DNA from: Larix kaempferi
Taxonomy: Eukaryota; Streptophyta; Pinopsida; Pinales; Pinaceae
DNA length: 64,000 nucleotides
Reading direction: 5' to 3'
Assembly (NCBI GenBank): GCA_027924585.1
Contig: BSBM01002068.1
Coordinates: 62,001-126,000, forward strand
Within the stretch, counting starts at the first letter, position 1. Each line of letters starts with the position of its first letter. Positions 47,403 through 61,175 of this stretch are shown piece after piece. The translations under genes and the position numbers were made by a program. Under the pieces are notes generated by a model. That model was not told the DNA's origin and did no database searches. It saw only the letters and a list, made by a program, of their open reading frames with translations.

Positions 47403-48912
47403 AGCTAGAGAGTTATCATCACGTGAGAACACATCTTGTTATCATAAGAGGGTCCATTCCGACATAGGGAATAAGCACGTTCCACAAAGAAACCATCGGA
47501 CAATGGGACACACTCCACAAACGAATAGAATAACAATTATGAATGGAGTTTATTCACCACTCCTAGTTGGCAACCCGGAAGATGATCCCATGAATAACAA
47601 ACACCCTGTATAAATCTACAACACACATCAACTCCTATTGGGATGACCTGGAGATGAATCCCACGAATGACAAACATTCTGTAGAAATCCGCAACGCGAT
47701 GAGACCGAGGGTCCTCGAGAAACCATATACTCCAACCTTCATGGTGGCCGAGACATGGCACTGGAAGTTGTTCAGGCAGTCCAAATCCTAAGCAAGCAAC
47801 TAGCAAAGAAGTTGGAAGATTGATACATATGCAAAATAAAATAAAACCTTGAACTGAAAGCAATAACAAGCAGGTAATATTTGGCCACAGGTTTGGATGA
47901 AGTGTTCCCACATGTCCTAGAGGTAGTTATCTTCCCACAGGATGCTTGCAACGCAGTCCAACGAGTAAATGCAACTATGTAGTAAATCATAGATACTAAG
48001 TGTGGGTTGCAGGAATCTATTGTGCAGGTAGAGGACCACCGAGAGCGAGAAAATGTAGGGAATCCGAGCACAATAGAAAAATGTTAAACTCGTAGTTGTT
48101 TGACCTGAAGATGAATCCCATGAATGATAAACACCCTCTAGAAATCCGCAACGCAATCTAATCGAGGCGTTCTCTGGAAACCCTACTCTCCTATAAACAA
48201 CATGTTGCGCAGAACCTGACAATGGAAGTTGACCAGGCTCTCCAAATCCTAAGCTGAGTTGAGACTTGTCCTTGTTAATGTTTATAGCAGCATAACCAGG
48301 ATCACTGAAAGAATGGCAAAGCACAGAAACAAAACGAGTGTAGAGCTCGTTTAAACCATGATGATAAGAACAATCATCTCCCAACCATAGACAAAGCTAT
48401 TTGTCTCCCCCGAGCTCAAACCTTCTAATATATAACGATGTACATTCGGATAGTAGTAGCGCAAACCCAAAAAAACAAGGGAGAAACTTCTCCAATAGTG
48501 GAGAACCCCCAAAAATCAGTGTCTTAACTGAAGTAGCGAACCTCTCTTGGCTAGAGCAAACTTGCTTAAGTGAATGACCAAATGAGAGGTCGAACTCTCT
48601 CTTTATACACATCAAAGGGTGACTTTTTTCCTGACCGGGCCAACCTAACTTTCCCTAACTGCGCCGACGTAACTAGGGTAGTTCTGCCGATTTTTTGGGA
48701 CAAATTGCCCACTGTTTTGGGGGCGTTTACCCGCTGGGCTGACTTGTCTTGGGGGAATACAAAAAACTACGTTTACTAAATCTTTTCTTTGAGATTTCAA
48801 CCCTAGGTTTACATTGATCCTTTCAAGTGTTTTACATGATCAAATACATTGACATCTTGTCCCATAGGGGGTAGAATCATAAGATGAAATAAAATAACAA
48901 TAATTTCTGAAG

Positions 48913-50703
48913 TTGCACTATTTCCAACACTCCCTCTCAACAAGGGAGGTTTTCTTCGAACACTGTATTCTAATCTTCTTCTTTCTTTGGTCGACCTATG
49001 AGGTGATGCCCCATGCAGCAACTACCCCAACAGTCCCTCTTGGCCAAGAGGGTATCATCATCTTTATCATACTGAAACACATCTCGATATCATATCAGAG
49101 TTATCTCTAACCTCTCTATATCATAAGGAAGGTGTTGCCACACAATCACAGTTAGTCGAGAAGTGTCAACAAATCCATCTTCATGCATCTCCTTAATCCA
49201 GTCCATCGGAGAACATGCACTAGCTCCACGACTCAGCCCTATCCATAGGTGAGTTACACGTGCATCAGCTCAAGAACTCTGCACAGTCCATCGGAGAGTC
49301 TATCATGCGTAAATACAATGTGGTCAGCTCAACCCAGTCCATCAGATGCCTACATCATCAACACTCCCTCTTAGCTAGAGAGGTATCATCACGTCGGAAC
49401 ACATGTTGTTATCATAAGCGGGTCCATTCCAACACAGGGAATAAGCAAGTTCCACAAAGGAACCATCGCACAATGGGACACACTCCACAAAAGAAAGGAA
49501 TAACAATTATGAATGGAGTTTATTCACCACTCCTAGTTGGCCACCCCGAAGATGATCCCATGAATAACAAATACCCTGTATAAATGTACAACACACATCA
49601 ACTCCTATTTGGATGACCTGAAGATGAATCCCACGAATGACAAACATCCTGTAGAACTCCGCAACGCGATGAGACCGAGGCGCCCTCGAGAAACAATATA
49701 CTCCTCCAACCTTCATGCTGGCCATGACATGGCACTGGAAGTTGTTCAGGCAATCCAAATCCTAAGCGAGCAACTAGCAAACAAGTTGGAAGATTGATAC
49801 ATATGCAAAATAAAATAAAACCTTGAACGGAAAGCAATAACAAGCAGGTAATATCTGGCCACACGTTTGGATGAAGTGTTGCCACATGTCCTATAGGTAG
49901 TTATCTTCCCACAGGAGGCTTGCAACGCAGTCCAGCGAGTAAATTCAACTATGTGGTAAATCATAGATACTAAGTGTGGGTTGCAGGATTTTATCGTGCA
50001 GGTAGAGGACCACCGAGAGCAGAGAAAAATGAGAGAATCCAAAGCACAATAGAACAAAGGTAAACCCATAGTTGTTTGACCTAAAGATAAATCCCATGAA
50101 TTATAAACACCCTGTAGAAATCCGCAACGCAATCTAATCGAGGCACTCTGTAGAAATCCTACTCCCCTCTAAACTGCATGTTGGGCAGAACCCGACAATG
50201 GAAGTTGATCAGTCTCTCCAAATCCTAAGTTGAGCTGAGCCTTGACCTTGTTAATGTTTATAGCAGCATAATCAGGATCACTAAAAGAATGGAAAAGCAC
50301 ATAAACAAAATGAGTGTCGAGCTCGTTTAAACCATGATGATAATTACAATCATCTCCCAACCATAGACAAAGCTATTTGTCTCCCCCGAGCTCAGACCTT
50401 CCAATAGAGAACAATGTACATCCGGATAGTAGTAGCGCAAACCCAAGAAAACAAGGGAGAAACTTCTCCAATAGTGGAGAACCCCAAAAAATCAGTCTCT
50501 TAGCTGAAGTAGCGAACCTCTCTTTGCTAGATCCAACTTGCTTAAGAGAATGGCGAAATGAGAGGTCGAACTCTGTATTTATACGCATCAGAGGGTGACT
50601 TTTTTCCTGACAGGGCCGACCTGACTTTCCCTAATTGCGCCGGCCTGATCAAACACATTGACATCTTGTCCCATAGGAGGTACAATAACAATAAAGTCTG
50701 AAG
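48913..50703 (-). repeat. Array B unit 11 (1791 bp, short core), counterpart of units 4 and 15
   Basis: Same length as units 4 and 15, with core deletion junction at about 50648. Offset to unit 4 is 14963 bp and to unit 15 is 8492 bp. Confidence 0.9.
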
Positions 50704-52684
50704 TTGCACTATTTCCAACACTCCCTCGCAACAAGGAAGGTATTCTTCGAACACTCTATTCTAACCTTATTGTTTATTTGGTCGACCTATGAGGTGATGC
50801 CCCATGCAGCTACTACTCCAACACTCCCTCTTGGCCATGGAGGTATTATCAGCATTATCATACTGAAACACATCTCGATATCATATGTACATCACAGTTT
50901 TCTCAAACCTCTCGGTATCGCAAGGAAGGTCTTACGACACAATCATAGTTAGTCGAGAAGTGTCATTAAATCAATCTTCATGCATCTGCTCAATCCAGTC
51001 CATCGGAGAACATGCACTAGCTCCACGACTGTGCCCTATCCATAGGTGAGTTACACGTGCATCAGCTCAAGAACTCTGCACAGTCCATCGGAGAGTCTAT
51101 CATGCATCAATACAATGTGCTCGGCTCAACCTAGTCCATCGTGTGCCCACATCAGCAACACTCCCTCTTACCTAGAGAGGTATCATCACGTCGGAACACA
51201 TCTTGTTATCATAAGTGGGTCCATTCCAACACAGGGAATAAGCACGTTCCACAAAGGAACCATACCACAATGGGACACACTCCACAAAGGAATAGAATAA
51301 CAATTCTGAATGGAGTTTATTCACCACTCTTAGTTGGCTAGCCTGAAGATGATGGCATGAATAACAAACACCCTGTATAAATCTACAACACAGATCAACT
51401 CCTATTTGGATGACCTGTAGATGAATCCCACGAATGACAAACATCCTTTAGAAATCCACAAGGCGATGAGACCGAGGCTCCCTCGAGAAACCATATACTC
51501 CTCCAACCTTCATGGTGGCCGAGACATGGCACTGGAAGTTGTTCAGGCAGTCCAAATTCTAAGCAAGCAACTAGCAAAGAAGTTGGAAGATTGATAGCTA
51601 TGCAAAATAAAATAAAACCCTGAACTAAAAGCAATAACAAGCAGGTAATATCTGGCCACAGGTTTGAATGAAGTGTTCCCACATGTCCTAGAGGTAGTTA
51701 TCTTCCCACAGGATGCTTGCAACGCAGTCCAGCGAGTAAATGCAACTATGTAGTAAATCATAGATACTAAGTGTGGGTTGGAGGAATCTATTGTGCAGGT
51801 AGAGGACCACCGAGAGCGAGAAAAAGTAGGGAATCCGAAGCACAATAGAAAAAAGTTAAACTCGTAGTTGTTTGACCTGAAGATGAATCCTATGAATGAT
51901 AAACACCCTCTAGAAATCCGCAACGCAATCTAATCGAGGCGTTCTCTAGAAACCCTTCTCTCCTATAAACTACATGTTGCGCAGAACTTGAAAATGGAAG
52001 CTGACCATGCTCTCCAAATCCTAAGCTGAGTTGAGACTTGTCCTTGTTAATGTTTATAGCAGCATAACCATGATCACTGAAAGAATGGCAAAGCACATAA
52101 ACAAAATGAGTGTCGAGCTCGTTTAAACCATGATGATAAGAACAATCATCTCCCAACCATAGACAAAGCTATTTGTCTCCCCCGAGCTCAAACCTTCTAA
52201 TAGATAACGATGTACATTCGGATAGTAGTAGCGCAAACCCAAGAAAACAAGGGAGAAACTTCTCCAATAGTGGAGAATCCCCAAAAATCAGTCTCTTAAC
52301 TGAAGTAGCGAACCTCTCTAAGCTAGAGCAAACTTGCTTAAGTGAATGACCAAATCAGAGGTCGAACTCTCTATTTATACAAATCAAAGGGTGACTTTTT
52401 TCGTGATCGGGCCAACCTAACTTTCCCTAACTGCGCCGACCTAACTGGGGCAGTTCTGCCCATTTTTTGGGACAAATTGTCCACTGTTTTGGGCGAGTTT
52501 ACCCGCTAGGCCGACTTGTCTTGGGGGAATACAAAAAACTACATTTACTAAATCTTTTCTTTGAGATTTCACACCTAGGTTTACATTGATTCTTTCAAGT
52601 GTTTTACATGATCAAATACATTGACATCTTGTCCCATAGGAGGTAGAATAACAAGATGAAATAAAATAACAATAATTTCTGATG
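50704..52684 (-). repeat. Array B unit 12 (1981 bp, long core), mosaic unit
   Basis: The first 600 bp carry unit-7/16-type variants (TTTTCTCAAACCTCTC, CATCAGCAACACTCCCTCTTACC). From about 51430 it carries unit-5-type variants (GAGGCTCCCTCGAG, CATGGTGGCCGAG, TGTTGCGCAG). It lacks the 55-bp deletion of units 5 and 17. Confidence 0.85.
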
Positions 52685-54481
52685 TTGCACTATTTCCAAC
52701 ACTCCCTCTCAACAAGGAAGGTATTCTTCGAACACTGTATTCTAATCTTATTCTTTCTTTGGTCGACCTATGAGGTGATGCCCCATGCAGCAACTACCCC
52801 AACAGTCCCTCTTCGCCAAGAAGGTATCATCAACTTTATCATACTGAAACACATCTCGATATCATATATATATCAGATTTATCTCTAACCTCTCTATATC
52901 ATAAGGAAGGTCTTGCCACACAATCACAGTTAGTCGAGAAGTGTCAACAAATCAATCTTCATGCATATCCTCAATCCAGTCCATCGGAGAACATGCACTA
53001 GCTCCACGACTCTGCCCTATCCATAGGTGAGTTACACGTGCATCAGCTCAAGAACTCTGCACAGTCCATCGGAGAGTCTATCATGCATCAATACAATGTG
53101 CTTAGCTCAACCCAGTCCATCAGGTGCCTACATCATCAACACTCCCTCTTAGCTAGAGAGGTATCATCACGTCGGAACACATCTTGTTAACATAAGCGGG
53201 TCCATTCCAACACAGGGAATAAGCAAGTTCCACAAAGGAAACATCTCACAATGGGACATACTCCACAAAGGAAAGGAATTACAATTATGAATGGAGTTTA
53301 TTCACCACTCCTAGTTGGCCACCCCGAAGATGATCCCATGAATAACAAACACCGTGTATAAATGTACAACACACATAAACTCCTATTTGGATGACCTGAA
53401 GATGAATCCCACGAATGATAAACATCCTGTAGTACTCCGCAAGGCGATGAGACCGAGGCGCCCTCGAGAAACCATATGCTCCTCCAACCTTCATGCTGGC
53501 CATGACATGGCACTGGAAGTTGTTCAGGCAGTCCAAATCCTAAGCGAGTAACTAGCAAACAAGTTGGAAGATTGATACATATGCAAAATAAAATAAAACC
53601 TTGAACGGAAAGCAATAACAAGCAGGTAATATCTGGCCACACGTTTGGATGAAGTGTTGCCACATGTCCTATAGGTAGTTATCTTCCCACACGAGGGTTG
53701 CAACGCAGTCCAGCGAGTAAATGCAACTATGTGGTAAATCATAGATACTAAGTGTGTGTTGCAGGAATCTATCGTGCAGGTAGAGGACCACCGAGAGCAG
53801 AGAACAAGGAGGGAATCCAAAGCACAATAGAAAAAAGGTAAACCCATAGTTGTTTGACCTAAAGATAAATCCCATGAATTATAAACACCCTGTAGAAATC
53901 CGCAACGCAATCTAATCGAGGCACTCTGTAGAAACCCTGCTCCCCTCTAAATTGCATGTTGGGCAGAACCCGACAATGGAAGCTGATCAGTCTCTCCAAA
54001 TCCTAAGTTTAGTTGAGCCTTGACCTTGTTAATGTTTATAGCAGCATAATCAGGATCAATAAAAGAATGGAAAAGCACAGAAACAAAATGAGTGTCGAGC
54101 TCGTTTAAACCATGATGATAATTACAATCATCTCCCAACCATAGACAAAGCTATTTGTCTCCCCCGAGCTCAGACCTTCCAATAGAGAACAATGTACATC
54201 CGGATAGTAGTAGCACAAACCCAAGAAAACAAGGGAGAAACTTCTCCATTAGTGGAGAACCCCAAAAAATCAGTCTCTTAACTGAAGTAGCGAACCTCTC
54301 TTGGCTAGATCGAACTTGCTTGAGAGAATGACGAAATGAGAGGTCGAACTCTCTATTTATACACATCAGAGGGTGACTTTTTTCCTGACAGGGCCGACCT
54401 GACTTTCCCTAATTGCGCCGACCTGATGAAACACATTGACATCTTCTCCCATGGGAGGTACAATAACAATAAAGTCTGAAG
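52685..54481 (-). repeat. Array B unit 13 (1797 bp, short core), counterpart of unit 6
   Basis: Same length as unit 6, with core deletion junction near 54428. The R2 frame ends early at GCGAGTAAC (about 53546). Confidence 0.9.
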
Positions 54482-57404
54482 TTGCACTATTTCCAACACT
54501 CCCTCTCAGCAAGGAATGTATTCTTCAAACACTCTATTCTAACCTTATTCTTTATTTGGTCGACCTATGAGGTGATGCCACATGCAGCTATTACTCCAAC
54601 ACTCCCTCTTGGCCATGGAGGTATGATCAGCATTATCATACTGAAACACATCTCGATATCACATGTACATCATAGTTTTCTCAAACCTCTCTATATCACA
54701 GGGAAGGTCTTACGACACAATCATAGTTAGTCGAGAAGTGTCATTAAATCAATCTTCATGCATCTGCTCAATCCAGTCCATCGGAGAACATGCACTGGCT
54801 CCACGACTGTGCCCTATCCATAGGTGAGTTACACGTGCATCAGCTCAAGAACTCTGCACAGTCCATCGGAGAGTCTATCATGCATCAATACAATGTGCTC
54901 GGCTCAACCCAGTCCATCGAGGGAATAAGCACGTTCCACAAAGGAACCATCCCACAAAGGGACACACTCCAGAAAGGAATAGAATAACAATTTTGAATGG
55001 ATTTTATTCACCACTCCTAGTTGGCGACCCTGAAGATGATCCCATGAATAACAAACACCCTGTATAAATCTACAACACACATCAACTCCTATTTGGATGA
55101 CCTGAAGATGAATCCCACGAATGACAAACATTCTGTAGAAATCTGCAACGCGATGAGACCGAGGCGCCCTCGAGAAACCATATACTCCTCCAACCTTCAT
55201 GCTGGCCGAGAGATGGCACTGGAAGTTGTTCAGGCAGTCCAAATCCTAACCAAGCAACTAGAAAACAAGTTGGAAGATTGATACATATGCGAAATATAAT
55301 AACACCTTGAATTGAAAGCAATAACAAGCAGGTAATATCCGGCCACACGTTTGGATGAAGTGTTCCCACACGTCCTAGAGGTAGTTATCTTCCTACAGGA
55401 GGCTTGCAACGGAGTCTTGCGAGTAAATGCAACTACGTAGTAAATCATAGATACTAAGTGTGGGTTGCAGGAATCCATCGTGCAGGTAGAGGACCACCGA
55501 GAGCAGAGAAAAAGGAGGGAATCCGAAGCACAATAGAAAAAAGGTAAACTCGTAGTTGTCTGACCTGAAGATGAATCCCATGAATGATAAACAGCCTGTA
55601 GAAATATGCAACGCAATCTAATCGAGGCGCTTTCTAGAAACCCTACTCTCCGCTAAACTGCATGTTGGGCAGAACCTGACAATTGAATTTGATCAGGCTC
55701 TCGAAATCCTAAGCTGAGTTGAGGCTTGACCTTGTTAATGTTTATAGCAGCATAACCAGGATAAGTAAAAGAATTGCAAAGCACAGAAACAAAAGGACTG
55801 TCGAGCTCGTTTAAACCATAATGATAAGAACAATCATCTCCCAACCATAGACAAAGCTATTTGTCTCCGCCGAGCTCAAACCTTCTAATAGAGAACGCTG
55901 TACATGCGGATAGTAGTAGTGCAAAGCCAAGAAAACAAGGGAGAAACTTCTCCAATAGTGGAGAACCCAAAAAATGAGTCTCTTAATTGAAGTAGCGAAC
56001 CTCTCTTGGCTAGAGCAAACTTGCTTGAGTGAATGATCAAATGATAGGTTGAACTCTCTATTTATACACATCAAAGGGTGACTTTTTTCCTGATTGGGCC
56101 AACCTAACTTTCCGTAACAGCGTCGACCTGACTGGGGCAGTTCTGCCCATTGTTTGGGGCAAATTGCCCGCTCTTTTGGGGCAGTTTACCCGCTGGGCCG
56201 ACTTGTCTTGGGGGAATACAAAAAAATACGTTTACTAAATCTTTTCTTTTTTGATTTCATCTTCAGGCAGTCCAAATCCTAAGCAAGCAACTAGCAAAGA
56301 AGTTGGAAGATTGATACATATGCAAAATAAAATAAAACCTTGAACTGAAAGCAATAACAAGTAGATAATATCTGGCCACAGGTTTGGATGAAGTGTTCCC
56401 ACATGTCCTAGAGGTAGTTATCTTCCCACATGATGCTTGCAACGCAGTCCAACGAGTAAATGCAACTATGTAGTAAATCATAGATACTAAGTGTGGGTTG
56501 CAGGAATCTATTATGCAGGTAGAGGACCACCGAGAGCGAGAAAATTTAGGGAATCCGAAGCACAATAGAAAAATGTTAAACTCGTAGTTGTTTGACCTGA
56601 AGATGAATCCCATGAATGATAAACACCCTCTAGAAATCCGCAACGCAATCTAATCGAGGCGTTCTCTGGAAACCCTACTCTCCTATAAACTACATGTTGC
56701 GCAGAACCTGACAATGGAAGTTGACCAGGCTCTCCAAATCCTAAGCTGAGTTGAGACTTGTCCTTGTTAATGTTTATAGCAGCATAACCAGGATCACTGA
56801 AAGAATGGCAAAGCACAGAAACAAAATGAGTGTCGAGCTCGTTTAAACCATGATGATAAGAACAATCATCTCCCAACCATAGACAAAGCTATTTGTCTCC
56901 CCCGAGCTCAAACCTTCTAATAGATAATGATGTACATTCGGATAGTAGTAGCGCAAACCCAAAAAAACAAGGGAGAAACTTCTCCAATAGTGGAGAACTC
57001 CCAAAAATTAGTCTCTTAACTGAAGTAGCGAACCTCTCTTGGCTAGAGCAAACTTGCTTAAGTGAATGACCAAATGAGAGGTCAAACTCTCTCTTTATGC
57101 ACATCAAAGGGTGACTTTTTTCCTGACCGGCCCAACCTAACTTTCCCTAACTGCGCCGACGTAACTAGGGCAGTTCTGCGGATTTTTTGGGACAAATTGC
57201 CCACTGTTTTGGGGGCGTTTACCCGCTGGGCTGACTTGTCTTGGGGGAATACAAAAAACTACGTTTACTAAATCTTTTCTTTGAGATTTCACCCCTAGGT
57301 TTACATTGATCCTTTCAAGTGTTTTACATGATCAAATACATTGACATCTTGTCCCATAGGAGGTAGAATAACAAGATGAAATAAAATAACAATAATTTCT
57401 GAAG
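54482..57404 (-). repeat. Array B composite unit 14 (2923 bp) with two internal junctions
   Basis: It begins as a counterpart of unit 7. At 54920/54921 it switches to unit-2/9-type sequence, skipping about 91 bp. It continues through R2, R3 and a unit-9-type core, then at about 56259-56262 jumps from mid-core to the end of R2 of a unit-3/10-type unit. That jump removes about 946 bp including one anchor. A normal core follows to 57404. Confidence 0.85.
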
Positions 57405-59195
57405 TTGCACTATTTCCAACACTCCCTCTCAACAAGGGAGGTTTTCTTCGAACACTGTATTCTAATCTTATTCTTTCTTTGGTCGACCTATGAGGTGATG
57501 CCCCATGCAGCAACTACCCCAACAGTCCCTCTTGGCCAAGAGGGTATCATCATCTTTATCATACTGAAACACATCTCGATATCATATCAGAGTTATCTCT
57601 AACCTCTCTATATCATAATGAAGGTGTTGCCACACAATCACAGTTAGTCGAGAAGTGTCAACAAATCCATCTTCATGCATCTCCTCAATCTAGTCCATCG
57701 GAGAACATGCACTAGCTCCACGACTCTGCCCTATCCATAGGTGAGTTACACGTGCATCGGCTCAAGAACTCTGCACAGTCCATCGGAGAGTCTATCATGC
57801 GTAAATACAATGTGGTCAGCTCAACCCAGTCCTTCAGATGCCTACATCATCAACACTCCCTCTTAGCTAGAGAGGTAGCATAACGTCGGAACACATCTTG
57901 TTATCATAAGCGGGTCCATTCCAACATAGGGAATAAGCAAGTTCCACAAAGGAACCATCGCGCAATGGGACACACTCAACAAAGGAAAGGAATAACAATT
58001 ATGAATGGAGTTTATTCACCACTCCTAGTTGGCCACCCCGAAGATGATCCCATGAATAACAAACACCCTATATAAATGTAAAACACACATCAACTCCTAT
58101 TTGGATGACCTGCAGATGAATCCCATGACTGACAAACATCCTGTAGAACTCCGCAACGCGATGAGACCGAGGTGCCCTCGAGAAACCATATACTCCTCCA
58201 ACCTTCATGCTGGCCATGACATAGCACTGGAAGTTGTTCAGGCAGTCCAAATCCTAAGCGAGCAACTAGCAAACAAGTTGGAAGATTGATACATGTGCAA
58301 AATAAAATAAAACCTTGAACGGAAAGCAATAACAAGCATTTAATATCTGGCCACAAGTTTGGATGAAGTGTTGCCACATGTCCTATAGGTAGTTATCTTC
58401 CCACAGGAGGCTTGCAACGCAGTCCAGCGAGTAAATGCAACTATGTGGTAAATCATAGATACTAAGTGTGGGTTGCGGGATTCTATCGTGCAGGTAGAGG
58501 ACCACTGAGAGCAGAGAAAAAGGAGAGAATCCAAAGCACAATAGAAAAAAGGTAAACCCATAGTTGTTTGACCTAAAGATAAATCCCATGAATTATAAAC
58601 ACCCTGTAGAAATCCGCAACGCAATCTAATCGAGGCACTCTGTAGGAACCCTACTGCCCTCTAAACTGCATGTTGGGCAGAACCCGACAATGGAAGTTGA
58701 TCAGTCTCTCCAAATCCTAAGTTGAGTTGAGCCTTGACCTTGTTAATGTTTATAGCAGCATAATCAGGATCACAAAAAGAATGGAAAAGCACAGAAACAA
58801 AATGAGTGTCGAGCTCGTTTAAACCATGATGATAATTACAATCATCTCCCAACCATAGACAAAGCTATTTGTCTCCCCCGAGCTCAGACCTTCCAATAGA
58901 GAACAATGTAAATCCGGATAGTAGTAGCGCAAACCCAAGAAAACAAGGGAGAAACTTCTCCAATAGTGGAGAACCCCAAAAAATCAGTCTCTTAGCTGAA
59001 GTAGCGAACCTCTCTTTGCTAGATCGAACTTGCTTAAGAGAATGGCGAAATGAGAGGTCGAACTCTGTATTTATACGCATCAAAGGGTGACTTTTTTCCT
59101 GACAGGGCCGACCTGACTTTCCCTAATTGCGCTGACATGATCAAACACATTGACATCTTGTCCCATAGGAGGTACAATAACAATAAAGTCTGAAG
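57405..59195 (-). repeat. Array B unit 15 (1791 bp, short core)
   Basis: Third copy of the unit 4/11 type, identical in length to both. Core deletion junction near 59138. Confidence 0.9.
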
Positions 59196-61175
59196 TTGCA
59201 CTATTTCCAACACTCCCTCTCAACAAGGAATGTATTCTTCGAACACTCTATTCTAACCTTATTGTTTATTTGGTCGACCTATGAGGTGATGCCCCATGCA
59301 GCTAGTACTCCAACACTCCCTCTTGGCCATGGAGGTATTATCAGCATTATCATACTGAAACACATCTCGATATCATATGTACATCACAGTTTTCTCAAAC
59401 CTCTCGATATCACAAGGAAGGTCTTACGACACAATCATAGTTAGTCGAGAAGTGTCATTAAATCAATCTTCATGCATCTGCTCAATCCAGTCCATCGGAG
59501 AACATGCACTAGCTCCACGACTGTGCCCTATCCATAGGTGAGTTACACGTGCATCAGCTCAAGAACTCTGCACAGTCCATCGGAGAGTCTATCATGCATC
59601 AATACAATGTGCTCGGCTCAACCCAGTCCATCGAGTGCCTACATCAGCAACACTCCCTCTTACCTAGAGAGGTATCATCACGTCGGAACACATCTTGTTT
59701 TCATAAGTGGGTCCATTCCAACACAGGGAATAAGCACGTTCCACAAAGGAACCATCCCACAATGGCACACACTCCACAAAGGAATAGAATAACAATTATG
59801 AATGGAGTTTATTCACCACTCCTAGTTGGCCACCCTGAAGATGATCCCATGAATAACAAACACCCTTTATAAATCTACAACACACATCAACTCCTATTTG
59901 GATGACGTGAAGATGAATCCCACGAATGAAAAACATCAATCAGAAATCTGCAACGCGATGAGACCTAGGCGCCCTAGAGAAACCATATACTCTTCCAACC
60001 TTCATGCTGGCCGGGACATGGCACTGGAGGTTGTTCAGACAGTGCAAATCCTAAGCAAGCAACTAGCAAAAAAGTTGGAAGATTGATACATATGCAATAT
60101 AAAATAAAACCTTGAACTGAAAGCAATAACAAGCAGGTAATATCTGGCCACATGTTTGGATGAAGTGTTCCCACATGTCGTAGAGGTAGTTATCTTCCCA
60201 CAGGAGGCTTGCAACGTAGTCGAGCGAGTAAATGTAACTATGTAGTAAATCATAGATACTAAGTGTGGGTTGCAGGAATCTATCGTGCAGGTAGAGGGCC
60301 AGCGAGAGTAGAAAAAAGGAGGTAATCCGACGCACAATAGAAAAAAGGTAAACTTGTAGTTGTCTGACCTGAAGATGAATTCCATGAATGATAAACACCC
60401 CGTAGAAATCCGCAACGTAACCTAATCGAGGCGCTCTCTAGAAACTCTACACTCCTCTACACTGCATGTTGGGCAGAACCTGACAATGGAAGTTTACCCG
60501 GCTCTCCAAATCCTAAGCTGAGTTGAACCTTGACCTTGTTAATGTTTATAGCAGCATAACCAGGATCACTAAAAGAATGGCAAAGCACAGAAGCAAAATG
60601 AGTGTCGGGCTTGTTTAAACCATGTTGATAAGCACAATTATCTCCCAACAATGGCCAAAGCTATTTGTATCCCCCGAGCTCAGACCTTCTAATAGAGAAC
60701 GATGTACATCCGGATAGTAGTAGCGGAAACCCAAGAAAACAAGGGAAAACTTCTCCAACAGTGGAGAAATCCAAAAAAACAGTCTCTTAACTGAAGTAGC
60801 AAACCTCCCTTGGCTAGAGCGAACTTGCTTGAGTGAATGACCAAATGAGAGGTCAAACTCTCTATTTATACACATCAAAGGGTGACTGTTTTTCTGACTG
60901 GGCCAACCTAACTTTCCCTAACTGCGTCAACGTGACTGGGGCAGTTCTGCCCATTGTTTGGGGCAAATTGCCCACTCTTTTGGGGCAGTTTACCCGCTGG
61001 GCCGACTTGTCTTGGGGGAATACAAAAAATTACGTTTACTAAATCTTTTCTTTTTTATTTCACCCGTAGGTTTACATTGATTCTTTCAAGTGTTTTACAT
61101 GATCAAATACATTGACATCTTGTCCCATAGGAGGTACAATAACAAGATGAAATACAATAACAATAACTTCTGAAG
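59196..61175 (-). repeat. Array B unit 16 (1980 bp, long core), uninterrupted version of unit 7
   Basis: It shares unit-7 private variants throughout, and its core is continuous where unit 7 is broken (compare 60600-60640 with 40860-40881). It therefore shows the pre-insertion state. The opening part resembles units 12 and 5. Confidence 0.9.

Larger units (their letters stand above)
46938..48912 (-). repeat. Array B unit 10 (1975 bp, long core), counterpart of unit 3
   Basis: Offset from unit 3 is 14965 bp. The R2 frame is shifted by a lost base near 47711 (GAGGGTCCTCGAG). It carries three PPT-TGTTG modules, described separately. Confidence 0.9.
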
